Below, in pieces: positions 8,478 to 17,288 of a DNA stretch of 64,000 nt. A program made the translations under genes and the position numbers. The notes beneath the pieces are model-generated. The model was given only the letters and a program-made list of their open reading frames with translations, searched no databases and had not been told where the DNA came from. The DNA lies in the NCBI GenBank assembly GCA_003327455.1, contig QOQU01000004.1:1-64000 (forward strand), written 5' to 3'. The stretch is from Anaerolineae bacterium. Lineage in GTDB: Bacteria > Chloroflexota > Anaerolineae > Anaerolineales > UBA4823. How positions within the stretch are numbered: position 1 is the stretch's first letter; each line of letters opens with the position of its first letter.

Positions 8478-10259
8478 TCAGTTGATCGTTTCATCGCTAT
8501 CCAGCTCGATTCCATTGGGTAGATAAAGGGGCTGGGCAAGCTGATTGAATCCATAGCGTTTCAGCAAGAGGCGCATAAACAGGGAGTAAAAGCCTTCGTG
8601 GCGCAAGTCTGGCTGCAAATCCGGCACTTCCAGGCCTCGGACAAAGCCATAGTCGCCAGAGGCAGCTATAAAGTCCTCATCCTGGCTGAGGATGTGAATG
8701 GGAGTGGCAAAGCCATCGGCGCGGCGCGAAACAGCCGGCGGTTGATGGTCACCGATCAGGATAAAAATGCTGTTGGGATCGCCAACTTCAATAATCCACC
8801 TGATGAGTAGGCGCAATTCCAGCCCAATGGCATTCAGATAGTTGGCGCGCAGGGTGGTTAAGCGCATCGTTTGCGGGTCCACAGGGTCCGGCTGCTCGCC
8901 GGGCTGGTTCAGCGCTCGCCAGTCCTCTGCCAGCGGTGGCAGCGGGGCAAACGGATAATGCGAGTTTTGGGTGATGGTGAAAAAGAAAATTGGGCGATCG
9001 ATTTTCTGGATCAATTCTCCCTGCACCCGGTGTAGAGTCCACTGATCGGGTGCAGAGGGACCCCAGCCATAACGCGGTCCAATATATCCCAAATCTTTGT
9101 AACGGATCAATTGATCAATCCCCAACAGGCGCGTGTATTTCTGCCAGGCTTGATCGGAGAGGTCGTCCTCCAGCGCCGCCAGCCAGACGGTATGGTAGCC
9201 CTGATCGTGCAGGGTGGCGCTCAGGCTCGGATAGCGCTCTGTCTGATAGCGGTCGAGCAGTTCGAGATATTGGGGATGCTGGTCAATGCGCATCCCAAAC
9301 AGGGTGGTTGTGTAGGACAGCCACGAACCACCGCCCCAGGTTGGTGCTTCGCTGAGGGCAGTTGCCACGTGCCAGCCGTTTGCCTGTAACTGATCGTTCA
9401 ATTCACGCATCAATGCCCGATAGGGTTCAGTAAAGGTGGGGCGCTGGTAAAGCACGCTGCCATAGGACTCGACAAAGATGAGATAGATATGGGGCTTGCG
9501 CAAGAGCGGATAGGGGCTGTAATCGTAGAGGTGGCTGGACGGATGGTTATTTAATCTTTGGACGCGTTGATAAAGCGATTTTGAGGCCTCAAAGTTCCCT
9601 AACAGCTTGCAGGTAAAGCTGCTGACGACCGCTTCGGGCTGGGCGCTCTCCTGGCGCAAAAGGGCAACGGCAATCAGGCTATAAGCTGCCAGACCGCTCA
9701 GCAGCCAGCGGGAAGGGCGGCTCAAGTCCGGCGAGGCACTGCTCCGAAGCAACAGGCGCCACAACCCTGCTACGACGAGGATGGTGCAAATCAACAGGAG
9801 CAATCCGATCGCATACAGGTTGCCCCGGGCGTGCAGGTGTTGCAAAAGCACCGGTAAAGCATCGCGCGCCAGAAAGAATTGAGCGTAGAAGGAGGGCTCG
9901 AGCAGGTAAATCCCAACCACGATGGCCTCATAGATCGCGTAAATCAGCATTAATCCATAAAGCAAGGGAAAGGCAGGTTTCATCCAGGCGCGGCGCTTTT
10001 CCCCTAAACCCATCCACAGGGCAGTGACGACCGTTAGCTCTGCCGAGAGTCGCCAGAGGTCGGGAGAGGGGCGTTGAATCAACAACTGAGTGAGCGTGGC
10101 GATGGCGCCCGAAGAGGTAGAGAAGGAGGGCCAAAGGATGTTTTCGTGGCCGATCCAGGCTTGGGGCAGGAAGAGCAAGCCGTTCAGGATCAAAAATGTG
10201 CCCCAGAACAATGCATTTGGATGTCGCTGTAGAAAAGAAGAGAGCCGTAAACCCAACAA
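8478..10259 (-). CDS. LTA-synthase-like membrane sulfatase / phosphoglycerol transferase
   Basis: A 593-residue protein with four to five N-terminal helices (about 18-210) and an extracellular alkaline-phosphatase/sulfatase-fold domain (about 250-580). Features include FVESYGSVLYQ near the expected metal site, a Thr-rich SYTTTLFG segment near the usual nucleophile, and IGDHQPP as the late metal-binding motif. Relatives transfer phosphoglycerol or phosphoethanolamine groups to surface glycans or lipids. The start is a TTG without a strong ribosome site, so the exact N-terminus is uncertain. Probable operon with the YceI lipoprotein. Confidence 0.78.
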   Translation of the reverse strand: MLGLRLSSFLQRHPNALFWGTFLILNGLLFLPQAWIGHENILWPSFSTSSGAIATLTQLLIQRPSPDLWRLSAELTVVTALWMGLGEKRRAWMKPAFPLLYGLMLIYAIYEAIVVGIYLLEPSFYAQFFLARDALPVLLQHLHARGNLYAIGLLLLICTILVVAGLWRLLLRSSASPDLSRPSRWLLSGLAAYSLIAVALLRQESAQPEAVVSSFTCKLLGNFEASKSLYQRVQRLNNHPSSHLYDYSPYPLLRKPHIYLIFVESYGSVLYQRPTFTEPYRALMRELNDQLQANGWHVATALSEAPTWGGGSWLSYTTTLFGMRIDQHPQYLELLDRYQTERYPSLSATLHDQGYHTVWLAALEDDLSDQAWQKYTRLLGIDQLIRYKDLGYIGPRYGWGPSAPDQWTLHRVQGELIQKIDRPIFFFTITQNSHYPFAPLPPLAEDWRALNQPGEQPDPVDPQTMRLTTLRANYLNAIGLELRLLIRWIIEVGDPNSIFILIGDHQPPAVSRRADGFATPIHILSQDEDFIAASGDYGFVRGLEVPDLQPDLRHEGFYSLFMRLLLKRYGFNQLAQPLYLPNGIELDSDETIN

Positions 10260-10372
10260 GATTTCAACCGTCTCATACCGCTAAGAATGCGGGTATTATA
10301 CCGAAAATTGGCGCACGTACGCCTTCACCCCGACCCGTCTACCACGGAGCGAGAGGAATGTTTTGGAAAATA

Positions 10373-10402
10373 TGTTATACTAATTCAAGTAAAAGTATAA
10401 CA
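10373..10402. promoter_or_regulatory. VapBC operator/promoter palindrome
   Basis: TGTTATACT (10373-10381) and AGTATAACA (10394-10402) form a perfect 9-bp inverted repeat with a 12-base spacer. It lies just upstream of the antitoxin RBS (AGGAG, 10405-10409) and overlaps -10-like TATACT. This is the expected place for autorepression by the AbrB-type antitoxin and its toxin complex. Confidence 0.7.
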
Positions 10403-10416
10403 ATAGGAGTGCAATC

Positions 10417-10668
10417 ATGAATATCCATATTTCTAGAAAAGGCTGGATTGTCATTCCGGCTGCGCTGCGCAAAAAATATGGACTGAAACCAGGCGACGAG
10501 GTCCGCGTCGTTGATTACGGGGGGGTCTTATCTATCGTGCCGGTTGCGTCGGACCCGATTCGGGCCGGAGCGGGGCTGTTGCGCAGCGATGATTCCCTGA
10601 CACAGGCCATTGTCGAAGAACACCGGCGGGAACGTGAGCATGACGAAACCAACGTTCGTGCTGGATAG
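10417..10668 (+). CDS. vapB: AbrB/SpoVT-type antitoxin (VapB-like)
   Basis: An 83-residue protein with an N-terminal swapped-hairpin AbrB DNA-binding domain (ISRKGWIVIPAALRKKYGLKPGDEV in two halves around residues 4-28) and a charged tail that would wrap the toxin. It should neutralise the overlapping PIN toxin and repress its own promoter through the palindrome at 10373-10402. The RBS AGGAG is well spaced. Confidence 0.88.
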   Translation: MNIHISRKGWIVIPAALRKKYGLKPGDEVRVVDYGGVLSIVPVASDPIRAGAGLLRSDDSLTQAIVEEHRREREHDETNVRAG

Positions 10669-11059
10669 TTTTGCTCTGCTCGCTTACCTCAACGGCGAGA
10701 GCGGGGAGGCGCGGGTTGTCAAAGTCCTTAACGAGGCACAAGAAGGGCAGGCGCGCGCTTTGCTTTGCAGTCTCAACCTGGGGGAAATTTTGTACATTGT
10801 CGAACGACGACGTGGGCTGGTCAGTGCCCAGCGTGTGCAGGCTTTGCTCGAATCCCTGCCGCTGGAAGAAATCCTGCCTGATCGAGCTTTGATCCTGGAT
10901 GCCGCGCACATTAAAGCCAATCATGCCATTTCGTATGCTGACGCGTTTGTCGCCGCGCTCGCCCGGCGCGAATCGGCGGTCATCCTGACGGGCGATCCGG
11001 AGTTCGAAGCGGTGCAGGGTCTGGTGCGGGTTGAATGGTTGACGTCTAATGCAAGATGA
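10640..11059 (+). CDS. vapC: PIN-domain ribonuclease toxin (VapC-like)
   Basis: A 139-residue PIN-fold endoribonuclease. The first acidic residue is in TFVLDSFALLAYLNGE and the later ones are in ISYADAFVAALA and LTGDPEFEAV, the conserved set for Mg-dependent RNA cleavage. The ATG at 10640 lies inside the antitoxin gene (29-base overlap), typical for translational coupling. A more upstream in-frame start would add ten non-conserved residues. The target RNA is unknown. Confidence 0.9.
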   Translation: MTKPTFVLDSFALLAYLNGESGEARVVKVLNEAQEGQARALLCSLNLGEILYIVERRRGLVSAQRVQALLESLPLEEILPDRALILDAAHIKANHAISYADAFVAALARRESAVILTGDPEFEAVQGLVRVEWLTSNAR

Positions 11060-11067
11060 ATGCCGAC

Positions 11068-11583
11068 CTATTGAATAAAGGTCAAGTGCTGGTTGCCGTC
11101 AACGACCTTGTGAAAGACTTTACGGTTTTGTTTTTGCATCGCTTCGATCATGGGCAGGGGTTCAAAGTCAGTGACGACCACCAGATAGCGACCAGTTTCC
11201 AGTTTTGGAAGGAGTTGATTCAGATGCACGAGCGGTACCTCACCGCGTTCGAGAAGCTCGCTGCCATTGACGATGAACTGCGGCTCGCCGCTGATCCAGG
11301 CTGGATCGTCCGCCTGACGCGGGATTTCGCTGAACTGCGGCGCTGAAGGTTCGGCTTGGAGCTCTCCCTGTCCAACTGCGCGGCGTAAAGTATTGACCAG
11401 TTGATTCACATCCAAGCCACCAATCTGGGCAACCTTTTCCAGGGTGGCGAGTTTACCGACTGTACGGCGCAGCACCGGATTCTTCAGGTTCTGAAAGGGG
11501 GGAGCAATTTTGATAATTTGCTCTTCCAGTTCAGGGTAGGCTTCAAGAATGTCCAGCAATTTCGAACGGGCGTTGATTTCCAT
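11068..11583 (-). CDS. DUF1858 protein with DUF2249-like C-terminus
   Basis: A 171-residue protein. The N-terminal DUF1858 domain (about 1-65) contains LLDILEAYPELEEQIIKIAPPF and KLATLEKVAQIGGLDVNQLV. The C-terminal part (about 95-170) resembles SirA/DUF2249 folds. DUF1858 domains resemble the N-terminal domain of the ScdA/YtfE di-iron repair family and often sit beside DUF438 genes. Here the start overlaps the DUF438 stop by one base (TGATG), so the two are translationally coupled. Likely role: nitrosative or oxidative Fe-S stress (inference). Confidence 0.75.
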   Translation of the reverse strand: MEINARSKLLDILEAYPELEEQIIKIAPPFQNLKNPVLRRTVGKLATLEKVAQIGGLDVNQLVNTLRRAVGQGELQAEPSAPQFSEIPRQADDPAWISGEPQFIVNGSELLERGEVPLVHLNQLLPKLETGRYLVVVTDFEPLPMIEAMQKQNRKVFHKVVDGNQHLTFIQ

Positions 11584-12833
11584 CAGGCACTCCTCTCTTC
11601 GTCATAAGTCAGCAAGCGTCGTTCCCCCTCCAGCGTGCGCAATTCTGTCAGATCTTGAGTGACCTCAAGCGTGCCAAGATATTCCCCGGCAGCACTGCGC
11701 ACAGCATAGTAACAGATGTAGATGAAACGACCGCGCAGATTGATCCAGAAACGAGCCCGGTCTTGCCGCCCGGCCTTGAAGTCGCGCAGGATTTGATTGA
11801 CGATGTGAACGCTTTTCGGCGGATGACAATACTGAACTTTTCTGCCCAAAATAGCACGCGAGCGATCGAAGATGCGCTCTTTGCCCGGCGTGAAATAACG
11901 CACCGTGTCGTCTTTGTCCACAAAGGTCAGGTCAAAGGGAAGGGTGCTAAAGGTGGCGATCAGTTCTTCGAGCGAAAAACTGCCGGTTGGCATTTGAATG
12001 CGCCCGCCTGCTGCTGCGGATCTCTTGATTTCTTTATGCACGCCGCCTTCAGGAATCCACTCGAATTGGGGAGCATACAGACAATAGCCATACTCGTCGC
12101 TCTGCAGGTAGATTTCGTACCAGTCTTGTTCAGTGAGGAGTTCGAGCGCCGTCGGGAACAAGATTTTCTCTTCTTTATAGACCATATCGTCAATCGCTTC
12201 GATGGTCGGTGTCACTGCCAGCAGGTTATATGCTTTTGCCTCGCCAGCCGCTAGGCTCTCGACCTGCTGTAAGCCGGCGATGGTCTCTTTGAGCAAATTA
12301 CGGATTTCATCATGTTTTCCCCACATCACCGCCGGCGGCCCGGGCAGGTTGTTTTTTTCAAAGTATGGAAAGAGCAAATATTCTTTGCGTCGATAGTGTT
12401 TTTCCACATCCATCAGGTTGTTGAGTTGCGCTTGAATGGCGCGCATTAGATCGGTGGCATCCATATCATCGGCGAGAGCTTCTACTTTTTCCATCAAGAG
12501 ACGAATTTGGGCGGTTGTTTTGGTCAGTTCGCGATTTTCCTGCACAAAGGTATGCACAGGGTGACCGGGCACCGTCTCAGGGGTCTCGGTCAAATCAAGA
12601 TGCTTTTTTAACACCCGGGTATGGGTATCGCACAATTCCTGGATTTTCTCAGCCGGGATGCCTTCCTGGATCAACTGTACCTCCATGAGAAATACATCGC
12701 TGTAATCCGCTTCGTCTAAGAGGGTTTCGAGTTGATATTTGATTTGCGCTTCAGAGGCACCACTGTGCAGTTGACGGATCAGATTTTTCATGATTTCGAT
12801 CCGTTGCTGGCGATTGTTGATCAATTCACTCAT
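11583..12833 (-). CDS. DUF438 / hemerythrin / PAS protein
   Basis: A 416-residue soluble protein. DUF438 covers about residues 8-75, a hemerythrin HHE domain about 90-235 (HTFVQENREL, HYRRKEYLLFPYFE, WGKHDEIR, YKEEKILFP supply the His/Glu di-iron ligands), and a PAS domain about 290-405. Such proteins are thought to sense or handle NO or O2 through the di-iron site. RBS AAGGAG precedes the ATG. It is the first gene of an operon with DUF1858, and 66 bases upstream lies a perfect TGTGA-N6-TCACA palindrome. Confidence 0.85.
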   Translation of the reverse strand: MSELINNRQQRIEIMKNLIRQLHSGASEAQIKYQLETLLDEADYSDVFLMEVQLIQEGIPAEKIQELCDTHTRVLKKHLDLTETPETVPGHPVHTFVQENRELTKTTAQIRLLMEKVEALADDMDATDLMRAIQAQLNNLMDVEKHYRRKEYLLFPYFEKNNLPGPPAVMWGKHDEIRNLLKETIAGLQQVESLAAGEAKAYNLLAVTPTIEAIDDMVYKEEKILFPTALELLTEQDWYEIYLQSDEYGYCLYAPQFEWIPEGGVHKEIKRSAAAGGRIQMPTGSFSLEELIATFSTLPFDLTFVDKDDTVRYFTPGKERIFDRSRAILGRKVQYCHPPKSVHIVNQILRDFKAGRQDRARFWINLRGRFIYICYYAVRSAAGEYLGTLEVTQDLTELRTLEGERRLLTYDEERSA

Positions 12834-12898
12834 AGAATACTCCTTCTTTCCAAACCAATGCCTATAATCAAAGAATACCCTGAAATGGCGACAATTTC

Positions 12899-12914
12899 TG
12901 TGATTTTAGTCACA
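12899..12914. promoter_or_regulatory. CRP/FNR-family binding site
   Basis: TGTGATTTTAGTCACA matches the canonical TGTGA-N6-TCACA consensus exactly. It is centred about 73 bases upstream of the DUF438 ATG (minus strand) and also lies between that operon and the end of the DUF6069-like gene. Control by a Crp/Fnr/Dnr-type activator is inferred; one such regulator is encoded at 34402-35076. Confidence 0.65.
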
Positions 12915-12955
12915 TAAATCAAAGGAAAAGAAGGATTCTATGATATTCTCCGCGC

Positions 12956-13390
12956 TCATTGCCCACCTCTGGGGCGACTGAGAGCGTTCAGAACGCCCAG
13001 AAACGCCGCGGCGGCCACAATATGGAACAGAATCAGGATCAGATAATCACGGCTGTTACCGCCCATCGGCATGGCAGACGGATTGGCCGCACCCAGAAAA
13101 TTGGGGATCAGCGAGAAAAAGAAGGCAACAACGGCAAGGATATTATAAACCTTGAGGGGGTTGGCAAAGAGACGAAAAACCACCCACAGAACGATTACGC
13201 CGATCAACGTGAAGCCCACCGTAAAGAAAACAATTGCGCCGTAGCTGAAGGGTTGAAAATCGGGCGAGAGCGGAAAGAGCAACCCTAAGATAAAACGGGC
13301 AAGCAGATTGGCAAGTACCGCAGCCAGCATTGCGCCAAGACCTACCTTCAAGATTGCCGACTGTTTCAGGCGAGTATCCGATTGATTCAT
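12956..13390 (-). CDS. DUF6069-like four-helix membrane protein
   Basis: A 144-residue membrane protein with four predicted helices (about 15-35, 45-70, 80-98, 115-135), resembling DUF6069 family proteins. No function is known. The ATG at 13390 is preferred over one at 13396, because GGAGG lies six bases before the former and abuts the latter. Monocistronic or transcribed toward the DUF438 operon. Confidence 0.6.
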   Translation of the reverse strand: MNQSDTRLKQSAILKVGLGAMLAAVLANLLARFILGLLFPLSPDFQPFSYGAIVFFTVGFTLIGVIVLWVVFRLFANPLKVYNILAVVAFFFSLIPNFLGAANPSAMPMGGNSRDYLILILFHIVAAAAFLGVLNALSRPRGGQ

Positions 13391-13427
13391 GCTCATCCTC
13401 CAGGTGATTCAAGATGTGACAAATATC

Positions 13428-13443
13428 TATCATTTGAATGATA
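13428..13443. promoter_or_regulatory. palindrome in divergent promoter region
   Basis: TATCATT-TG-AATGATA is a 7-bp perfect inverted repeat in an AT-rich stretch between the DUF6069-like gene and the FTR1 permease. Its look and its neighbour suggest a metal-responsive (Fur-like) or Crp-like operator, but it does not match a Fur box closely. A TGTGA half-site lies just beside it (near 13414-13419). Confidence 0.35.
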
Positions 13444-13615
13444 AATATTATACCAATCTTTTGTATCAGTCGTTAAAATAATGCTAATTTATATCGCAAT
13501 TCTACAAATACCTTTACGCCAGAAAGGAGGCACAGCAATTCAGTCGAAGGGTCAATAACAAGGTTCTGATTCTGTCCTGTTCACCAACCTGATGATCATT
13601 ATGAAGGAGGAAGAG

Positions 13616-14446
13616 ATGTTACCTGGTTTTTTGCTTACGCTCCGAGAGGGGTTGGAAGCCGCTCTCATCGTGGGAATTGTGCTTGGCGCTTTACAGAAGA
13701 TGCATCGCCCAGAATTGCGTTCGGCGATCTGGTGGGGGGTAGGGACAGCGGTTGCTTTGAGTCTGGCGGTCGGTTTTGGCTTGAGCCGTGTGGGGTTGAG
13801 TCTGGAAGGCGCAGCAGAGGAAGCCTTCGAAGGGCTGATGATGCTTGCCGCAGCCATGGTGCTAACCTGGATGATCTTCTGGATGAACCGCTTTGCCCGG
13901 CAGTTGAAGACTCAGCTTGAAGGAGAGGTCCGTCTGGCAGCTTCCGCCAGCCGTCGAGGGGCTTTGTTCTCTCTGGCCTTTCTGGCTGTCCTGCGCGAGG
14001 GAATTGAGTTGGCTTTGTTTCTCACTGCTGCAGCAATGACCAGCGGCGGTTTACCAACCGTTCTGGGGGCAGCGCTTGGGTTATGCGGGGCGGTATTTTT
14101 CGGATGGGCGCTCTTTGCCAGCACGATTCGTCTGGATTTGCGGCGTTTCTTTCAGGTCACCAGCATCCTGCTGGTCCTGTTTGCGGCCGGTTTGGTGGCT
14201 CATGCCGTGCATGAGTTCAACGAATTAGGGTGGATACCACCTTTGATCGAAGAGGTCTGGAATATGAATTCCATCCTGCCAGAACAATCTTGGGGCGGGC
14301 AACTGTTGACGGCTTTGTTCGGTTACAATGCCAATCCCTCGCTCAGCGAAGTTTTGGCTTATGGTCTATACTGGATTGGGATCGGTCTGGGGTTGCTCGG
14401 TGCGCGCCGCCACGCGCTGAGTTTGCCGACAGGCGTATTGTCTTGA
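13616..14446 (+). CDS. FTR1-family high-affinity iron permease
   Basis: A 276-residue membrane protein with seven predicted helices. It has the two FTR1/EfeU iron-binding motifs, REGLEAALIVG near residue 10 and REGIELALFL near residue 125, whose Arg-Glu-x-x-Glu signatures move Fe3+ across the membrane. The start at 13616 is supported by AAGGAGG five bases upstream. No multicopper oxidase or EfeO/EfeB partner lies next to it, so how iron is delivered is unclear. Confidence 0.9.
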   Translation: MLPGFLLTLREGLEAALIVGIVLGALQKMHRPELRSAIWWGVGTAVALSLAVGFGLSRVGLSLEGAAEEAFEGLMMLAAAMVLTWMIFWMNRFARQLKTQLEGEVRLAASASRRGALFSLAFLAVLREGIELALFLTAAAMTSGGLPTVLGAALGLCGAVFFGWALFASTIRLDLRRFFQVTSILLVLFAAGLVAHAVHEFNELGWIPPLIEEVWNMNSILPEQSWGGQLLTALFGYNANPSLSEVLAYGLYWIGIGLGLLGARRHALSLPTGVLS

Positions 14447-14464
14447 AGAAGACATTTGAGTGTA

Positions 14465-14503
14465 GGGACACGATCGCGACAGGGAGTGATGCGGTCGTGT
14501 CCC
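14465..14503. terminator. long hairpin between convergent genes
   Basis: GGGACACGATCGC (14465-14477) pairs with GCGGTCGTGTCCC (14491-14503) with one wobble and a 13-base loop. It sits between the FTR1 end and the converging membrane gene end. No T tract follows, so it may instead be a dispersed palindromic repeat rather than a true terminator. Confidence 0.45.
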
Positions 14504-14536
14504 CGCAGAGCAATCTGTTAGGAGTACCTTCTAAAA

Positions 14537-15493
14537 CTACCCTCTAGAATAATCCAGAGCGGGGCTTTGTTCAGATAGAGCAGTGATAGATGCCTGAGAA
14601 GCAGACCAACCTTCCAATGTTTCTTGCAGCAAAAAAAGGGCCATGATTCCCCAAAAGGTCTGAGAGCTCAATTGGGGGGCAAAACCGGCAGCCGCCAGGA
14701 GAATCAGAGCGGCAGACAAGGATGGGTATGGGTATCTTGCGGCTACCAGTACTGAAACCCATGCCCACAAACCAAGGCAATAGAGCGGCCAGGGTAAAAA
14801 TAAGCTGATGCCGATTGACCAGATAGCCAGAATGCCAGTCATGGAAGGGTTGAACCAGTAGAGGGCAGCAAACGTTGCAGACGGTAAGAATGTCCAAAGA
14901 TTCAGTTTGCGGCTCACCGTTGGCAGCCGATGATACAGACTCACCAGTATGGCAAGCGGCGAGAGGACAACGAGCATTTCGCCGAGATGATAGAGAAAAG
15001 TGACTGCTTTTTGGCTTTCTGTTTCGAAGAACAGATAGCGGGAAGTTTGTGCGAGCAGATAAAGAGTGCTCACCGACAGGGCAAACGCCGGCATTAACAT
15101 TCCCCAATCGCTCGGACGGCGAATGTGCAGGGCAATCTGGTAGCCTAGCCAGCCGACCAACAACAACGTTAGCAAATTGAAGCCGGGCAGGCTGTAGGGA
15201 GTTGGGGCTATAAAAAGCGAAGTCAGACTGACTCCCAGCAGTAAGGCGGCGATTAAAGTGATCCACCTAGAGGTCTCTTTCCAACGTTTACCGATTAGCC
15301 AGATCCAAGCCAGATATGTCAACACAACCGCAAAGACGGATGCAAATTGTCCGCCAAGAGTCAGTACCTTGTAAGCAAACAAGAGAGGTGGAGACTTTGG
15401 GACAAAGATTGCCAGCCGTCCCAGGGTGCGGGTAACCAGCCAGTCCCCCAGCACAGCCAGAATGAACCAGCGAAAAAGAGGAAAATGTTTCAC
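14537..15493 (-). CDS. polytopic membrane protein of the Mo-enzyme operon, unknown
   Basis: A 318-residue protein with about nine predicted helices and no motif I recognise; it lacks the paired His pattern of NarI cytochrome b. It starts with GTG (RBS AGGA six bases upstream), two bases after the stop of the heme b subunit, and is the last gene of the Mo-enzyme operon. Position suggests a membrane anchor, quinone-side partner or assembly factor, but this is inference only. Confidence 0.6.
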   Translation of the reverse strand: MKHFPLFRWFILAVLGDWLVTRTLGRLAIFVPKSPPLLFAYKVLTLGGQFASVFAVVLTYLAWIWLIGKRWKETSRWITLIAALLLGVSLTSLFIAPTPYSLPGFNLLTLLLVGWLGYQIALHIRRPSDWGMLMPAFALSVSTLYLLAQTSRYLFFETESQKAVTFLYHLGEMLVVLSPLAILVSLYHRLPTVSRKLNLWTFLPSATFAALYWFNPSMTGILAIWSIGISLFLPWPLYCLGLWAWVSVLVAARYPYPSLSAALILLAAAGFAPQLSSQTFWGIMALFLLQETLEGWSASQASITALSEQSPALDYSRG

Positions 15494-15495
15494 TG

Positions 15496-16527
15496 CTATC
15501 CTTCCTTCGGCAGACGGAAGTAGATGATCACCGCAATGACAATGAGCACGAATAGGACGCTCAAATACATCAGGAAAATTGTTTGAGCAGTTAAGCCTCG
15601 AATGAGATAATTTTCTTCCTCAGCAGGTTGCAGGAGAGGAGTTGGCGGAGCACTCTCGAACTGCAGAGAAACCCATTGAGAGGTGGATTTTTGTCCGTTG
15701 CGCTCTCCATTTGCGCCATCCCAGGCTGCAAACGCAATCGAATAGACATCACCAACCACAAAATTTACATCATCTGGGTCAGATGAAGTCAGGTCGCGAC
15801 TGAAGATCACCCGCCATTTTCCGTTCTCATACACCCCATACCCCTGCACATTTTGGGAAGTTTGAGGTTGAGACGTCAGAGAGCCAAACCCACCTGCCAC
15901 CAGATCTTCGACCGGAGAGAGACGCGGCAAAGATAAGGGATTTTCTGCGGCGACACCAGAAAGATAGGTGACATCCTGATAATCTGCCGGATTGGGGCGG
16001 TCGCCCTGGGCAAAGGGATAGACATCAACTCTCATATTGGGGTAAGCATCTTGCATATCCTGCCAGGCGAGAAGGTCAGCCTGCCAGTCTGCCTTCCAAT
16101 GCCAGATGTTCACATTGGCGCCTTGAATTCCCATGCAAAAGAAAGGCTGACCACTGCCGATGGGGAATTGCACTGCAACCGCATCCGGGAAGTCCTGGAT
16201 GCGGATGGACTGGGCATTTTCGGTGTTATCAGTCCATTCGAGAAGGATAGCAACCTGTTTTCCATTGTGGAGGGCTCGCACGCTGATCGATTTAATTTTC
16301 GTTTCGCGGATTATGGGCGCAGTTACCATCTGAGCACTAAGGGGTATCTCTAAAGCAGTTGTATTGTTCCAGGCTGCCGCGTCGGGATCCTGGAGAGGAA
16401 GCGCTTCGTTCGTGTACGAAGCGATCAGGGTGGTACCTTGTGAACTGGCAAGAGGGACTTTCAAAAGTGTGAGCCCCAGTGAGAGAAGCAGACTGGAGAT
16501 AAGGAGGAACAGCCTGAACCGTTTCAT
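15496..16527 (-). CDS. ethylbenzene-dehydrogenase-type heme b subunit, membrane anchored
   Basis: A 343-residue exported protein: signal peptide (about 1-29), a beta-sandwich EB_dh domain (about 35-290; ISVRALHNGKQVAILLEWTD and WHWKADWQADL are typical), and a C-terminal helix (about 310-335). The family is the gamma/C subunit of type II DMSO-reductase enzymes (EbdC, SerC, NxrC) and binds one heme b with Met/Lys ligands. The C-terminal anchor would hold the complex on the outer face of the membrane. It overlaps the chaperone gene by four bases (ATGA). Confidence 0.85.
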   Translation of the reverse strand: MKRFRLFLLISSLLLSLGLTLLKVPLASSQGTTLIASYTNEALPLQDPDAAAWNNTTALEIPLSAQMVTAPIIRETKIKSISVRALHNGKQVAILLEWTDNTENAQSIRIQDFPDAVAVQFPIGSGQPFFCMGIQGANVNIWHWKADWQADLLAWQDMQDAYPNMRVDVYPFAQGDRPNPADYQDVTYLSGVAAENPLSLPRLSPVEDLVAGGFGSLTSQPQTSQNVQGYGVYENGKWRVIFSRDLTSSDPDDVNFVVGDVYSIAFAAWDGANGERNGQKSTSQWVSLQFESAPPTPLLQPAEEENYLIRGLTAQTIFLMYLSVLFVLIVIAVIIYFRLPKEG

Positions 16528-17279
16528 GATTTTCCTCCGTAGAGAAAGTTTTGCCCAATCCAGGAGCTTTCTGGATCAAGGGGACAGCTTGAACAGGATA
16601 AATCCCCTGCAAGGGGGGTGGGAGTGAGCTGGGAAAGCGGTGTAGAGGTCACGTTTATTCCTAATGCCCACATATCTGCCAGGATGAAAAGGGAAGTGAA
16701 ATTTGACAGGTGCAGGTATGGATTATCGAACGACTCGAATTTTGTGGGCGCAAGGCGGTTGAGGCTGGACGTGAACCACTCTATCCACCGCCCAAGATGA
16801 TCCTGTAAAAACGATTTTTGTGCCAGAAGGGTGATCTCTCTCAAATTGGGCTGATCTTGTTGGATTGCCAGGGCTTCTTTCAAGCACAAGGCGCTCATGA
16901 ACTCCAGTTCGGTAGCGATAAAATCCGGCCGCTCGCGAATCTGACCCCCGGGTTTGAATCCGAAGGCATGGTAAAAACCACTGATATCAGCCAACTCCTG
17001 GCTCTGGCGGTATTCGTGTGGTAGTCCATATTCGGTTTCATAGCATAGCGAACCACTCAACCCAAAAGTTTGCCGATGCAGAAATTGCAGAGTCTCCAGG
17101 TCTGGGAGACTGGCTATCATTAAGGGTTCAAGAGATAAGGCTATTTCGGCTAGGTTCAGTCCCGAAAGGATGGGACGCAAAAGCGGTACATCGACTAACC
17201 AGTTGTCAGTCGGATAAAGATAGGCGTCGGCAAGAAAGCGATAAATCTGGGCGCGCATCAGGGCAGGATGGGCTTTCAT
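16524..17279 (-). CDS. TorD/NarJ-family molybdoenzyme chaperone
   Basis: A 251-residue all-helical protein of the TorD/DmsD/NarJ type (RAQIYRFLADAYLYPTDNWL at the N-terminus; ETEYGLPHEYRQSQELADISGFYHAFGF in the middle, a conserved family region, given here in parts). These cytosolic chaperones hold the catalytic subunit for cofactor insertion and proofread Tat export. It lies ten bases after the Fe-S subunit and overlaps the heme subunit by ATGA. Confidence 0.85.
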   Translation of the reverse strand: MKAHPALMRAQIYRFLADAYLYPTDNWLVDVPLLRPILSGLNLAEIALSLEPLMIASLPDLETLQFLHRQTFGLSGSLCYETEYGLPHEYRQSQELADISGFYHAFGFKPGGQIRERPDFIATELEFMSALCLKEALAIQQDQPNLREITLLAQKSFLQDHLGRWIEWFTSSLNRLAPTKFESFDNPYLHLSNFTSLFILADMWALGINVTSTPLSQLTPTPLAGDLSCSSCPLDPESSWIGQNFLYGGKS

Positions 17280-17288
17280 TGTCTCTCC

